A stretch of DNA of 64,000 nucleotides from Flavobacterium sp. N2820 (GTDB taxonomy: Bacteria; Bacteroidota; Bacteroidia; Flavobacteriales; Flavobacteriaceae): NCBI RefSeq assembly GCF_025947285.1, contig NZ_CP110008.1, positions 2,991,001-3,055,000 of the forward strand, written 5' to 3'. The notes under the pieces are model-generated. The model saw only the letters and a list, made by a program, of their open reading frames with translations, had not been told where the DNA came from and did no database searches. The stretch's first letter is position 1, and each line of letters starts with the position of its first letter. The translations under genes and the position numbers were made by a program. Shown piece by piece: positions 40,451-51,505 of the stretch.

Positions 40451-41491
40451 ATGAGAAAGCAATCATGGTTGAGTAGAATAATGTTCTTTTTAAATGTAAT
40501 ACTAACTATAGTTACATTTATTGCCTATTCGTTACCATTTTTAGCACCAAAAGCATTTCCTTTTTTGAGTGTTTTTTCTTTAGGATTACCCTTCTTGTTA
40601 TTTCTTAATTTTTTCTTTTTTATCTATTGGTTGCTTCAGTTAAAGCGATATATGTTACTTTCGGGTTTGGTTTTGTTGTTAGGTATAACTTTTATTAATA
40701 GATTTTATAAGTTTTCAGAGACTAATTTACCAAAAGAAACTACTGATTTTACATTAATGAGCTACAACGTTCGATTATTTAATTTGTATGAATGGTTACC
40801 TAAAGACGATGTGCCTCAACAAATTTCTAAACTCATACAAGATAAAAAACCAGATATTTTATGTTTGCAAGAGTTTTCGCCAAATGATGAAGTAATTACT
40901 CCTAACTTTAAATATAGTTTCATAAAATTATACGGTGGAAAAAACAAATACGGTCAAGCAATATATTCCAGCTATAAAATAATTGACAAAGGTGAAATTG
41001 AATTTCCAAATTCAAGTAATAATGTAATTTTTGCTGACATAATTAAAGAAAAAGATACAATTCGAGTGTATAGCATGCATTTACAGTCGATAAAAATTAG
41101 TACAGATATTCATGAAAATATAGACGAACAAAAGTCTAAATTTATATTTAAAAGATTGAGTGAAGCATTCAAAGTACAACAACAACAAGCTGAGCTCATA
41201 AAATCGCACTATGAAACATGTAAATATGCCAAAATTATTTGTGGAGATTTAAATAATAGTGCATTTTCATATGTATATAGAACTATTAAAGGGGATATGA
41301 AAGATGCATTTGAAGAAGCAGGTGTAGGCTTTGGAAAATCATATAATTATAAATATTATCCAGCGCGAATAGATTATATTTTTGTTGAAAACAAAATTAA
41401 GGTTAAACAATTCAAATCCATTGATACCTTTTTTCAAAGTGATCATTTTCCTCAAATTACTCGACTTAACCTTGAATCTCAGGATAAATAA
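40451..41491 (+). CDS. Endonuclease/exonuclease/phosphatase-fold protein with membrane anchor
   Basis: The 346-residue protein begins with two or three membrane helices (about residues 10-85), followed by an EEP domain: TLMSYNVRLF, KPDILCLQEFSP with the metal-binding Glu, GDLNNSAFSY, RIDYIFVE and a SDHFPQ ending with catalytic Asp-His. It could be a nuclease or a phosphodiesterase on lipids; not decidable. It is the last gene of the mutL operon. Confidence 0.88.
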   Translation: MRKQSWLSRIMFFLNVILTIVTFIAYSLPFLAPKAFPFLSVFSLGLPFLLFLNFFFFIYWLLQLKRYMLLSGLVLLLGITFINRFYKFSETNLPKETTDFTLMSYNVRLFNLYEWLPKDDVPQQISKLIQDKKPDILCLQEFSPNDEVITPNFKYSFIKLYGGKNKYGQAIYSSYKIIDKGEIEFPNSSNNVIFADIIKEKDTIRVYSMHLQSIKISTDIHENIDEQKSKFIFKRLSEAFKVQQQQAELIKSHYETCKYAKIICGDLNNSAFSYVYRTIKGDMKDAFEEAGVGFGKSYNYKYYPARIDYIFVENKIKVKQFKSIDTFFQSDHFPQITRLNLESQDK

Positions 41492-41779
41492 ATGGTATTT
41501 TATTCTGTCTTTATTCTCTTTTCATAAATATTTGAGAGGTATTTTTGCAAATTCATTTTCATTTTTTTTTAAATAGAAAAAGGAGTTGTGTCTTTTTTTT
41601 TAATGTTTATAATGTTTTTCTGCTTCTTTAGATGTTTTTTTGTGGTTCATCGGCAAATTTTTAATTTGTTTAAAACTTTCTGAATCCATTTTACGTAAAT
41701 CAATAAAACAAGCACGAGATCTCAATTTAAATAATCAATTGAAAAAGACCGATTACTATAACTTTTTAACTATTAAATT

Positions 41780-42019
41780 ATGAAAGATACTATCTCCTCA
41801 ACGTTTATTTTATTAGTAACTCTTACGTTAATGCTAACTTTTTTAGTGTATAATGTTAATCCAGAAATTATAATTACAACTGTAGTTGTTTTGGCATTTA
41901 TTAAATTTTGGTTAGTTGTTTTTCAATTCATGAAAATGAATACAACACATCCTTTTTGGAAATATTTGACCCTAAGTTTTGGTGGGTTACTTACCTTAAT
42001 TTTAATAACTTCCCTGTAA
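41780..42019 (+). CDS. Cytochrome c oxidase subunit IV-like membrane protein
   Basis: The 79-residue protein has three hydrophobic helices and the KFWLVVFQFMKMNTTHPFWK segment typical of the prokaryotic cytochrome oxidase subunit IV family. No other oxidase subunit is nearby, so the complex it joins is unknown. The 288 bp before it are AT-rich and hold no gene I can support. Confidence 0.75.
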   Translation: MKDTISSTFILLVTLTLMLTFLVYNVNPEIIITTVVVLAFIKFWLVVFQFMKMNTTHPFWKYLTLSFGGLLTLILITSL

Positions 42020-42139
42020 TTTTGTTATTTTCAAAGCATGATAATAATCATATATTAATTTAATGGATTGTGTTTTATTTGTCACTATTTATTTTGATAT
42101 GAAATATTTTACACGCAAACAATCCAAAAATACAAATAC

Positions 42140-43948
42140 ATGATTTTACACAAAAACGTGCATAGCTTTCATATTCCTGTAATGGGATTAGCTTTTACCA
42201 TTGATAGTCCAGTACGAGTTGCGCAATATGGAATTGATTCTGTAATTTCCATAATGGATGACGATTTGATTGAAAAAATGACCGCTTTTTACGCTAATAA
42301 GTTTAAACATCCCTATGAAGAAATTTCACAAAAGGTAGAAGATTTTAGAGCAAAACGAATTACAAACTATCTGAATTTATTAGATAAAGTAGTGACTCAA
42401 AAATTTGAAGCGTTTAAGTCTGAATTAATTGAGAAACGAATTCAATTAGAAGAATTTATAGCTATTTTACCTTCAAGTTCGTTACTAAAATTTCAATTAG
42501 AGCATGTCTTGACTTCTGGTAAAAACAACATGATGGAATTAAAAACAATTCTAGATCATTATTTTATTCCAGGAAGCATTGATGTGAATATTATGACTAA
42601 AATTGACAAAGATAATTTTATCGATGACGAGCAACTTCCGGTTATCTACAACGATGCTCATGCTGCTTTAAGAGGTTTTGTAAATAGTACTACAAATTCA
42701 TCAGTGATTTTTTCAGCAGGAATGAATCCAAGATTATATAGCTACATGGAATCTTTTGATGCCTTTTATCCGAATGCAAACGGACAATTTCAGAAGAAAA
42801 TTATTCTTAAAGTGAGCGATTTTCGTTCGGCGATGATACAAGGAAATTTTTTAGCAAAAAAAGGACTTTGGGTTTCGGAATATCGAATAGAGTCTGGCTT
42901 AAATTGCGGCGGACATGCATTTGCAACAGATGGATTTTTATTAGGACCAATTTTAGAAGAATTTAAAAATAAGAGAGAAGACTTAATTCAGTCCGCTTTT
43001 GCATTATTTACTCAGGCTTTGACTTCAAAAAATAAAGCAGTACCTACTATTCCTCCAGTTTTAAAGATTACAGTGCAAGGTGGAGTAGGAACGGCGGAAG
43101 AACATCAGTTTTTATTAGATTATTATCAGGTAGATGCTGTGGGTTGGGGTTCCCCATTCCTTTTAGTCCCAGAGGCTACATCGGTAGACATGGAAACAAG
43201 AAATTTATTGGCCAATGCTAAAGAAGAAGATTTGTATTTGAGTAATATATCACCATTAGGAGTTCCATTCAATACAATCAAAGGAACAACCAATGATTTT
43301 TTTAAATCACAACGAATAGCCTCTGGTAAATCAGGTAGCTCTTGTCCAAAACGCTATTTAGCCTTAAGTAAAGAGTATAAAAATGAAGGAAGTTGTACCG
43401 CATCAAAAAAACATCAAGACAAAAAAATTGAAGCGTTAGAAGCAATACGCAATACAATTTCTCATGAGGTTTATGCAAAAGAATTTTCGACCATAACAGA
43501 AAAATCATGCTTGTGTGTTGGACTAGCCAATGCAAGTCATTTAGAATTAGGAATTCCAATTAAAGGTCAAGCGCAAGGGGTTGTGGTTTGTCCGGGGCCA
43601 AATATGGCTTACTTTTCAAAAGAGGTATCTTTAAAAGATATGATTCAACATATTTATGGAAAAAAAGAAATAGAAGATCATATTAATCGGCCAAATATGT
43701 TCATCAAAGAACTAGATTTGTACGTGTCTTATTTGACCAATCAAATTAATGAGGCTCTTGAAATAACTCCACAACAAGTAAAAAAATGGGAAACGTTTAA
43801 AACAAATCTTTTAAATGGAATTTCTTATTATAAATTGGTTTTTGAAAAAAATAAATGTTTTGAGACATCGAAAGAAAAATTTAAAAATGCTATTTTAAAG
43901 ATAGAAATCCACTTGAGCGAGTTAGAATTCAAAACAACATGTGTATAA
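42140..43948 (+). CDS. Unrecognised 602-residue protein, TIM-barrel oxidoreductase-like
   Basis: I do not recognise this family with certainty. The stretch VQGGVGTAEEHQFLLDYY and DAVGWGSPFLLVPEATSVD resembles the phosphate-binding end of FMN-dependent TIM barrels such as nitronate monooxygenase-like proteins. Cys-rich motifs are GLNCGGHAF, SGSSCPKRYL, EGSCTASKK, EKSCLCVGLANAS and VVCPGPN, which could bind an Fe-S cluster or be redox-active. The N-terminal 120 residues are helical. No signal peptide or membrane helix. The gene lies between the oxidase subunit IV-like gene and katG on the same strand. Confidence 0.6.
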   Translation: MILHKNVHSFHIPVMGLAFTIDSPVRVAQYGIDSVISIMDDDLIEKMTAFYANKFKHPYEEISQKVEDFRAKRITNYLNLLDKVVTQKFEAFKSELIEKRIQLEEFIAILPSSSLLKFQLEHVLTSGKNNMMELKTILDHYFIPGSIDVNIMTKIDKDNFIDDEQLPVIYNDAHAALRGFVNSTTNSSVIFSAGMNPRLYSYMESFDAFYPNANGQFQKKIILKVSDFRSAMIQGNFLAKKGLWVSEYRIESGLNCGGHAFATDGFLLGPILEEFKNKREDLIQSAFALFTQALTSKNKAVPTIPPVLKITVQGGVGTAEEHQFLLDYYQVDAVGWGSPFLLVPEATSVDMETRNLLANAKEEDLYLSNISPLGVPFNTIKGTTNDFFKSQRIASGKSGSSCPKRYLALSKEYKNEGSCTASKKHQDKKIEALEAIRNTISHEVYAKEFSTITEKSCLCVGLANASHLELGIPIKGQAQGVVVCPGPNMAYFSKEVSLKDMIQHIYGKKEIEDHINRPNMFIKELDLYVSYLTNQINEALEITPQQVKKWETFKTNLLNGISYYKLVFEKNKCFETSKEKFKNAILKIEIHLSELEFKTTCV

Positions 43949-44150
43949 TTCTATTTTAAGTTTAAAAAAGAGAGTAAATGGTGTAATCAACAAAAGATGG
44001 ATTAAATTATAATTGCCTGAAAATGCAATTACTCAGTGTTTAAAAACACCTTTATTTGATGAATTTTAAATTATTTGTGTGCATGAATACATTAGCTAAT
44101 TTTCTAATTGTTTGATTATAAGTATTTCTTATGGTTAAACCCGAGTATTA

Positions 44151-44165
44151 ATCGATAAAATCTAT
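44151..44165. promoter_or_regulatory. OxyR-like half site upstream of katG
   Basis: ATCGATAAAATCTAT matches the OxyR half-site pattern ATAGNTNNNANCTAT at 9 of 10 fixed positions, 86 bp before katG. A second half site at the expected spacing is poor. The remaining gap between 43949 and 44251 shows no gene. Confidence 0.3.
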
Positions 44166-44215
44166 ACTTAAATAAATAATAACATTTTCAAGCCATAATA
44201 TTTTAGTGCTATTAG

Positions 44216-46579
<2,364 letters not shown>

Positions 46580-46599
46580 TAGCTTTATAAATAAAATGA

Positions 46600-46632
46600 A
46601 AAAGCCTGTAAATGTATTATTTACAGGCTTTT
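46600..46632. terminator. Bidirectional terminator after katG
   Basis: AAAAGCCTGTAAAT (46600-46613) and ATTTACAGGCTTTT (46619-46632) form a perfect 14-bp stem with a five-base loop. It separates katG from the convergent exporter operon. Confidence 0.92.
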
Positions 46633-46757
46633 GTTTTCTGTGGAGCAGAGTGGAGGCATATCGAACTTTTTTGAACAAGATTTAAGACAATTATATTTGA
46701 TATTATTAAATTTTTAATAAATACTTTAATTGAAAAAAGAATTAATTTGCACTGGTC

Positions 46758-47879
46758 TCAATTCGTTTTCTTGTAGCTCCAGACAGCTAAACCATTAATT
46801 AATATTGCAAAAATTAAAATTACTGCTAAATTAGGTAGTACTTCTTTAAGACCAGCACCTTTTAATAAAACCATTCGTATAAACTCAACGAAGTAACGAA
46901 TAGGATTTAACAATGTTACGCTTTGCGCCCATTTTGGCATACTTTCGATAGGTGTAAATAAACCACTCATTAATATGAAAATTACCATAAAGAACCAAGC
47001 AATAAACATAGCTTGTTGTTGGGTTTCGGTATGATTAGATATGTATAGTCCGAATCCTAAAATTAATAGCAAATACACTGATGTAAATCCATAAACAAGG
47101 AAAATATTACCTAGCATAGGAACATTAAAAACAACTTTGGATATTACTAAACCCACGGTCAAAATCACTAATCCAAGCACCCAAAACGGAAATAATTTTC
47201 CAATAATAAACTGATACTTTTTTATGGGCGTTACATTTATTTGTTCTAATGTACCTAACTCTTTTTCTCTAACTATATTCATTGATGACAGAAATAAAGT
47301 AAGCATGGTAACCAATAAAACCAAGATGCCAGGAACCATAAAGGTTTTGTAGTTTAAGGTTTTGTTGTACCAAAAAGACGGTATAACCATAATATTTTGA
47401 GGTATTTCTTTGTTTCCTGAAAAATAGTTGGACTGCATTTGAATGTTTTGATTGTATGTATTTATAATTTGTGTTACATATACATTTTCAACACCCGCTG
47501 TTGCTGCGTCTATAGCATTAATACTAACTAAAATGCTTGTTTTTTGGTCTTTTTGAAGGTTACGATTGAAGTGAATTGGAATATTTACAATAATGTCGGT
47601 TTTTCCTTTTTGCATTTCTTGGATAGCTTCTTTTTCAGAAAAATAGGGTTCTGTAACTTTAAAATAGGTTGAGGATTTAAACGAATTTATTAAATCTCTT
47701 GATTCCCGACTTTGGTCATTGTCAACAAAGGTTATCGCAATATTTTTAACATCGAATGTAGCTGCATTTGACAAAATCAATAATTGCAAAATGGGTAATA
47801 TAAATATAAGTTGAAGCATGCTTTTATTTCTAAAAATTTGCTTGAATTCTTTTTGTATGATGAATAATATTGTTTTCAT
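46758..47879 (-). CDS. ABC-2 type exporter permease (distal)
   Basis: The 373-residue protein has one N-terminal helix, a large periplasmic domain (about residues 45-170) and five C-terminal helices, with the conserved MNIVREKELGTLEQINVTPI loop after helix 2. This is the YbhS/YbhR type. It is the last gene of a run of two ATPases and two permeases, probably forming a heterodimeric exporter. Substrate unknown; relatives export drugs or ions. Confidence 0.92.
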   Translation of the reverse strand: MKTILFIIQKEFKQIFRNKSMLQLIFILPILQLLILSNAATFDVKNIAITFVDNDQSRESRDLINSFKSSTYFKVTEPYFSEKEAIQEMQKGKTDIIVNIPIHFNRNLQKDQKTSILVSINAIDAATAGVENVYVTQIINTYNQNIQMQSNYFSGNKEIPQNIMVIPSFWYNKTLNYKTFMVPGILVLLVTMLTLFLSSMNIVREKELGTLEQINVTPIKKYQFIIGKLFPFWVLGLVILTVGLVISKVVFNVPMLGNIFLVYGFTSVYLLLILGFGLYISNHTETQQQAMFIAWFFMVIFILMSGLFTPIESMPKWAQSVTLLNPIRYFVEFIRMVLLKGAGLKEVLPNLAVILIFAILINGLAVWSYKKTN

Positions 47880-47933
47880 AATTTATTTTTATATCCCAAT
47901 GACTGTTTTTAAACCTTTACAGTGATACTATTA

Positions 47934-49040
47934 TTATTCTAGTCTAATTTTATATTTTTTGATGCTCAATGTTATAAAAAACACAGTCATCCCTATTAAT
48001 ATAAGGGTTTCTTTCCATATATATTGAATTCCGACACCTTTGAGCATAATGGCTTTTACAATAATAATGAACCATTTTGCAGGTATGATGTTACTGATTA
48101 CTTGCATGGGTAAAGGCATACTATTTATTGGAAATATAAATCCTGATAGAATAATTACTGGTAGCATCAAACCCATTAATGATAACATCATTGCGGTTTG
48201 TTGAGAATTAGAAACGGTAGAAATTAATATCCCCAATGAAAGAGCAGAAATGATAAATAATATACTTTCAAAAGCTAACAAAAAGATACTTCCATTTATA
48301 GGCATTTTGAATACAAAATAGCCTAATGTTAATATTACGATTGCATTGATTATGGAAAGAAAAATATAAGGAAATACTTTTCCAATAATTACTTGAAATG
48401 GTTTTAATGGAGAAACTAAAAGAATCTCCATAGTGCCTAATTCTTTTTCTCGTGTGATAGAAATAGAGGTCATCATAGCTGAAACAAGCATTAGAATAAC
48501 GGTCATTACACCCGGGACAAAATTAAAAACACTTTTGAGTTCAGGATTATAAAACATTCTCGATTGTACTTCAACCTTTACCTGATTACTATTGGATTGT
48601 TTTTTTTGCGATTGATAATTTTGTATAATTGCTGAGGTATAATTTGCTATTGTGTTGGCAACATTAGGTTCGGTTGCATCGGTAATTGCTTGAACTACTG
48701 CTACTTTTTTGGTTTCTAGATTTTTACTAAAATTTGGTTCGAAAATAAGAACTGCCTTGATTTTTCCTTTTTTAAATTCTGATTCTATGTCGCTTTCTTT
48801 TTCAATTTGGTTTTCAACATTAAAATAAGGTGATGCTTTTATTTTATAGATAATTTTTTGTGTTTCTATATCATTTGATTGGTCTAAAATGGCAATGTCA
48901 ACATTGTTAATTTCATTTGTTATGGCAAAACCAAACAATAAAATTTGGGCAATCGGCATACCAAACAGAATAAACAAAGAACGTTTATCTCTGAAAATAT
49001 GGTAGAATTCTTTTTTTACAAATCCGATAAATCTTTTCAT
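47934..49040 (-). CDS. ABC-2 type exporter permease (proximal)
   Basis: This 368-residue paralogue of the neighbouring permease has the same architecture and the equivalent TSISITREKELGTMEILLVS loop. Together the two should form the membrane part of one exporter. It follows the ATPase genes. Confidence 0.92.
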   Translation of the reverse strand: MKRFIGFVKKEFYHIFRDKRSLFILFGMPIAQILLFGFAITNEINNVDIAILDQSNDIETQKIIYKIKASPYFNVENQIEKESDIESEFKKGKIKAVLIFEPNFSKNLETKKVAVVQAITDATEPNVANTIANYTSAIIQNYQSQKKQSNSNQVKVEVQSRMFYNPELKSVFNFVPGVMTVILMLVSAMMTSISITREKELGTMEILLVSPLKPFQVIIGKVFPYIFLSIINAIVILTLGYFVFKMPINGSIFLLAFESILFIISALSLGILISTVSNSQQTAMMLSLMGLMLPVIILSGFIFPINSMPLPMQVISNIIPAKWFIIIVKAIMLKGVGIQYIWKETLILIGMTVFFITLSIKKYKIRLE

Positions 49041-49085
49041 TTGTTTTTTGTTTCTAGTTTAAGTCTCAAGTGTTGTAGTGATTTA

Positions 49086-49820
49086 TTATTCTATATTCCT
49101 TGCTAATTTTAAAAAAACATCATTCATAGAATCTACTTTGAATTGTTGTTTTAAATTTTTTGGAGTGTCTAAAGCTTCAATAGAGCCATCAACCATAATA
49201 GAAACACGGTCACAATATTCTGCTTCATCCATGTAATGTGTGGTTACAAAAATGGTAGTACCTTTATAAGCTTGTCTATAAATCATTTCCCAAAATTGTC
49301 TTCGGGTTATTGGGTCAACGCCTCCTGTTGGCTCATCGAGAAAAACAATTTTTGGCTCGTGCAGTAATGCAACTGAAAACGACAATTTTTGTTTCCAACC
49401 CAATGGTAACGAACCTACTAAATTATTTGCTACTTCTTGAAGTTCTAATTCTTCTATTAATTGTGCGATTTTTTGTTTGATTTGTATTCTTGATAGTCCA
49501 TAAATTCCACCAAAAAAAGTAATGTTTTCTTTAATAGTTAAATCATCATACATTGAGAATTTTTGGCTCATATAGCCAATACTTTTTTTTACCATATCGG
49601 CTTGTGTGTGAACATCAAAACCTGCGACATTAGCTTCTCCTGAAGTAGGATTTGAAATGCCAATCAGCATTTTCATTGCTGTTGTTTTTCCTGCTCCATT
49701 AGCTCCTAAAAAACCAAAAATTTCTCCTTTATAAACATCAAATGTAATGCCTTTTACAGCAGTAAAATGACCAAACTCTTTCGTTAAATTTTTTACAGAT
49801 ATTATTTTTTCTCGTTCCAT
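49086..49820 (-). CDS. ABC exporter ATPase (second)
   Basis: The 244-residue ATPase carries Walker A GANGAGKTT, signature LPLGWKQKLSFSVALLHEP (a non-standard form of LSGGQ), Walker B IVFLDEPTGGVD and switch His in VTTHYMDEAEYCDR. It starts 9 bp after its paralogue. Confidence 0.93.
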   Translation of the reverse strand: MEREKIISVKNLTKEFGHFTAVKGITFDVYKGEIFGFLGANGAGKTTAMKMLIGISNPTSGEANVAGFDVHTQADMVKKSIGYMSQKFSMYDDLTIKENITFFGGIYGLSRIQIKQKIAQLIEELELQEVANNLVGSLPLGWKQKLSFSVALLHEPKIVFLDEPTGGVDPITRRQFWEMIYRQAYKGTTIFVTTHYMDEAEYCDRVSIMVDGSIEALDTPKNLKQQFKVDSMNDVFLKLARNIE

Positions 49821-49829
49821 TTTTTTTGT

Positions 49830-50726
49830 TTATAAGTCCATGAAAACGTCTTCAATGGTTATTGTAGCTGGTTTAATAATTATATCCGTATGATTTTTAT
49901 TTTTCAAAAAGGTTTGTAGATCGTTTGGATTGAAAGTTGCATTTTTATCTATGTAATGTACAAACTCACCAAAAGCATAAACACTGTATTGATTAGGATA
50001 ATTTTTTAAATCGTGAATCAATCCGTGTGTGTTTTTTGCTTGTACATCATAAATTACTTTTTCGTAGTTGTTAATGATATTTCCAGGTGTATCTATTTTT
50101 AAAATTTTGCCTTTTTGAATTAATGCAATTCTATCGCAAAGAGAAGCTTCATCCATATAGGGTGTCGAAACTAATATTGTGATGCCTTTTTGTTGTAATC
50201 TTTTTAGCATTATCCAAAATTCTTTTCGAGAAACGGGATCAACTCCTGTAGTTGGTTCGTCAAGAAATAATACTTTTGGAGCATGAATTAACGCACAACA
50301 TAATGCTAATTTTTGTTTCATTCCGCCCGAAAGAGCACCTGCTCTTCTGTTTTTGAATGGTTCAATTTGAATGTATATGTCTTTAATTAAATCATAATTT
50401 TCCTCAATTGTGGTTCCGAAAATAGTGGCAAAAAAATGTAAGTTTTCTTCAACAGTTAAATCTTGATATAGCGAGAATTTTCCTGGCATATAGCCAACAG
50501 AGTTTCTGATTTCTTTGAGTTGTTTGACTACATCATATCCAGCGACTTCTGCACTTCCTTCATTAGCAACTAAAAGCGTAGTTAGTATTCTGAAAATAGT
50601 TGTTTTTCCTGCACCATCAGGTCCAATTAAACCAAATAATTCTCCCTCATTTACATTAAAAGTAATGTTTTCGACTGCTTTTAACTTTTTGTAAGATTTT
50701 GATATGTTGTTTACTGCAATACTCAT
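49830..50726 (-). CDS. ABC exporter ATPase (first)
   Basis: The 298-residue ATPase has Walker A GPDGAGKTT, signature LSGGMKQKLALCCALIH and Walker B VLFLDEPTTGVD. The switch position is Pro rather than His or Thr-His in the usual pattern (LVSTPYMDEASLCDR): the H-loop His is replaced, so this half may be catalytically weak in a two-ATPase exporter. Its start overlaps the cupin stop by one base. Confidence 0.92.
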   Translation of the reverse strand: MSIAVNNISKSYKKLKAVENITFNVNEGELFGLIGPDGAGKTTIFRILTTLLVANEGSAEVAGYDVVKQLKEIRNSVGYMPGKFSLYQDLTVEENLHFFATIFGTTIEENYDLIKDIYIQIEPFKNRRAGALSGGMKQKLALCCALIHAPKVLFLDEPTTGVDPVSRKEFWIMLKRLQQKGITILVSTPYMDEASLCDRIALIQKGKILKIDTPGNIINNYEKVIYDVQAKNTHGLIHDLKNYPNQYSVYAFGEFVHYIDKNATFNPNDLQTFLKNKNHTDIIIKPATITIEDVFMDL

Positions 50727-51013
50727 TATTTCATCAATAAGAAATTACTTTCATCGATTGCTTTTACAGCGTGTTTTACATTTTCTTCAATCATTACATA
50801 AGTGCCTGAATTGAGATTAACGACTGTTCCTTTTTCATTTGTAAAAACAGCATTTCCTGAAATGCAAACTAACAATGCCGGTATTTTTGAAATGTGTTCT
50901 TTAAGTGTTTCTCCTTTTGCTATTTGCAATGAAATTACTTTAGCGTCTTTTGGTTCAAATAATAATTGTGTTTGAACGGATTTATTTTCGGTATGTAAGT
51001 TTTTTAAAATCAT
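50726..51013 (-). CDS. Small cupin-like protein
   Basis: The 95-residue protein has a single beta-barrel pattern (ISLQIAKGETLKEHIS, ALLVCISGNAVF, LNSGTYVMIEENVKHAV) of the cupin type. It could bind a metal or small ligand, but the metal-binding His set is incomplete. It overlaps both neighbours by a few bases and is clearly in the exporter operon. Confidence 0.75.
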   Translation of the reverse strand: MILKNLHTENKSVQTQLLFEPKDAKVISLQIAKGETLKEHISKIPALLVCISGNAVFTNEKGTVVNLNSGTYVMIEENVKHAVKAIDESNFLLMK

Positions 51014-51401
51014 TGAAAATATTGATTAAATGTTTTAAACGAATTTTGAATTTCTGTAAACTGATTTGCTGATTTTTCTTTAGAAAACGAATCGACTAAT
51101 TCAATATATGGAACTAACCATTTATGAAGTTCGTCATGAGCTTGTCCTTTCATGGTACAATTTGATGTTAGTATATCAATATTTGTCTTTAATTTTTCAG
51201 CTAGTAATGAGTAATTAGTGCTTTTTTCTTGGTCAAAATGGACTACATCTTTTTCCATATTACGAATGTGTAGCATCATATTATCATCTACCTTCCATTT
51301 TTCACCATTGTTTAATTGAATTGTTTCGCTTTCAGAATGTTGGTGTTCTTCAGTTTTAATTTCAGTAATTTTTTCTTCTTTCAATTTTATAATCGCAAAA
51401 A
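51010..51401 (-). pseudogene. Host exported-protein gene, 5' end removed by the prophage
   Basis: The conserved part (from KLKEEKITEIKTEEHQHSES, through NNGEKWKVDDNMMLHIRNME and SNCTMKGQAHDELHKWLVPY) looks like a small exported flavobacterial protein, but the expected signal peptide is missing. Upstream of about 51401 the frame continues only through phage-end DNA: an ATG at 51465 would add about 21 residues encoded by that end, with no signal-peptide quality. I infer that the insertion cut off the start. The downstream cupin and exporter genes overlap it and may also have lost their promoter. Confidence 0.6.
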
Positions 51402-51445
51402 TGAATTGTGCATAAATAAAAAATGAATTGTGCACTTTCAGAGCA
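51402..51445. mobile_element. Prophage right end with two 22-bp-spaced repeats
   Basis: TGAATTGTGCA occurs at 51402 and again at 51424, exactly 22 bp apart, each preceded by five or six A. Phage Mu ends begin TG and carry 22-bp MuA-binding sites in tandem (R1, R2) at the right end. Host coding similarity stops at the same place. I therefore place the prophage terminus at or very near 51402; the other end lies outside the window. Confidence 0.55.
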
Positions 51446-51482
51446 AATATATAACATTTAATCAATGTTTAAACACTATTTA

Positions 51483-51504
51483 AAAAGCCCTTAATAGGGC
51501 TTTT
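51483..51504 (-). terminator. Terminator of the prophage terminal module
   Basis: AAAAGCCCT (51483-51491) pairs with AGGGCTTTT (51496-51504) around TAAT, directly after the formyltransferase-like stop. It is the last transcription signal before the phage end. Confidence 0.85.
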
Positions 51505-51505
51505 A

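Noticed and set aside
51402..51465. Phage-derived start codon for the truncated host gene
   Set aside because: The ATG at 51465 gives 21 extra residues with no signal-peptide quality; I judge it chance rather than a real fusion gene.
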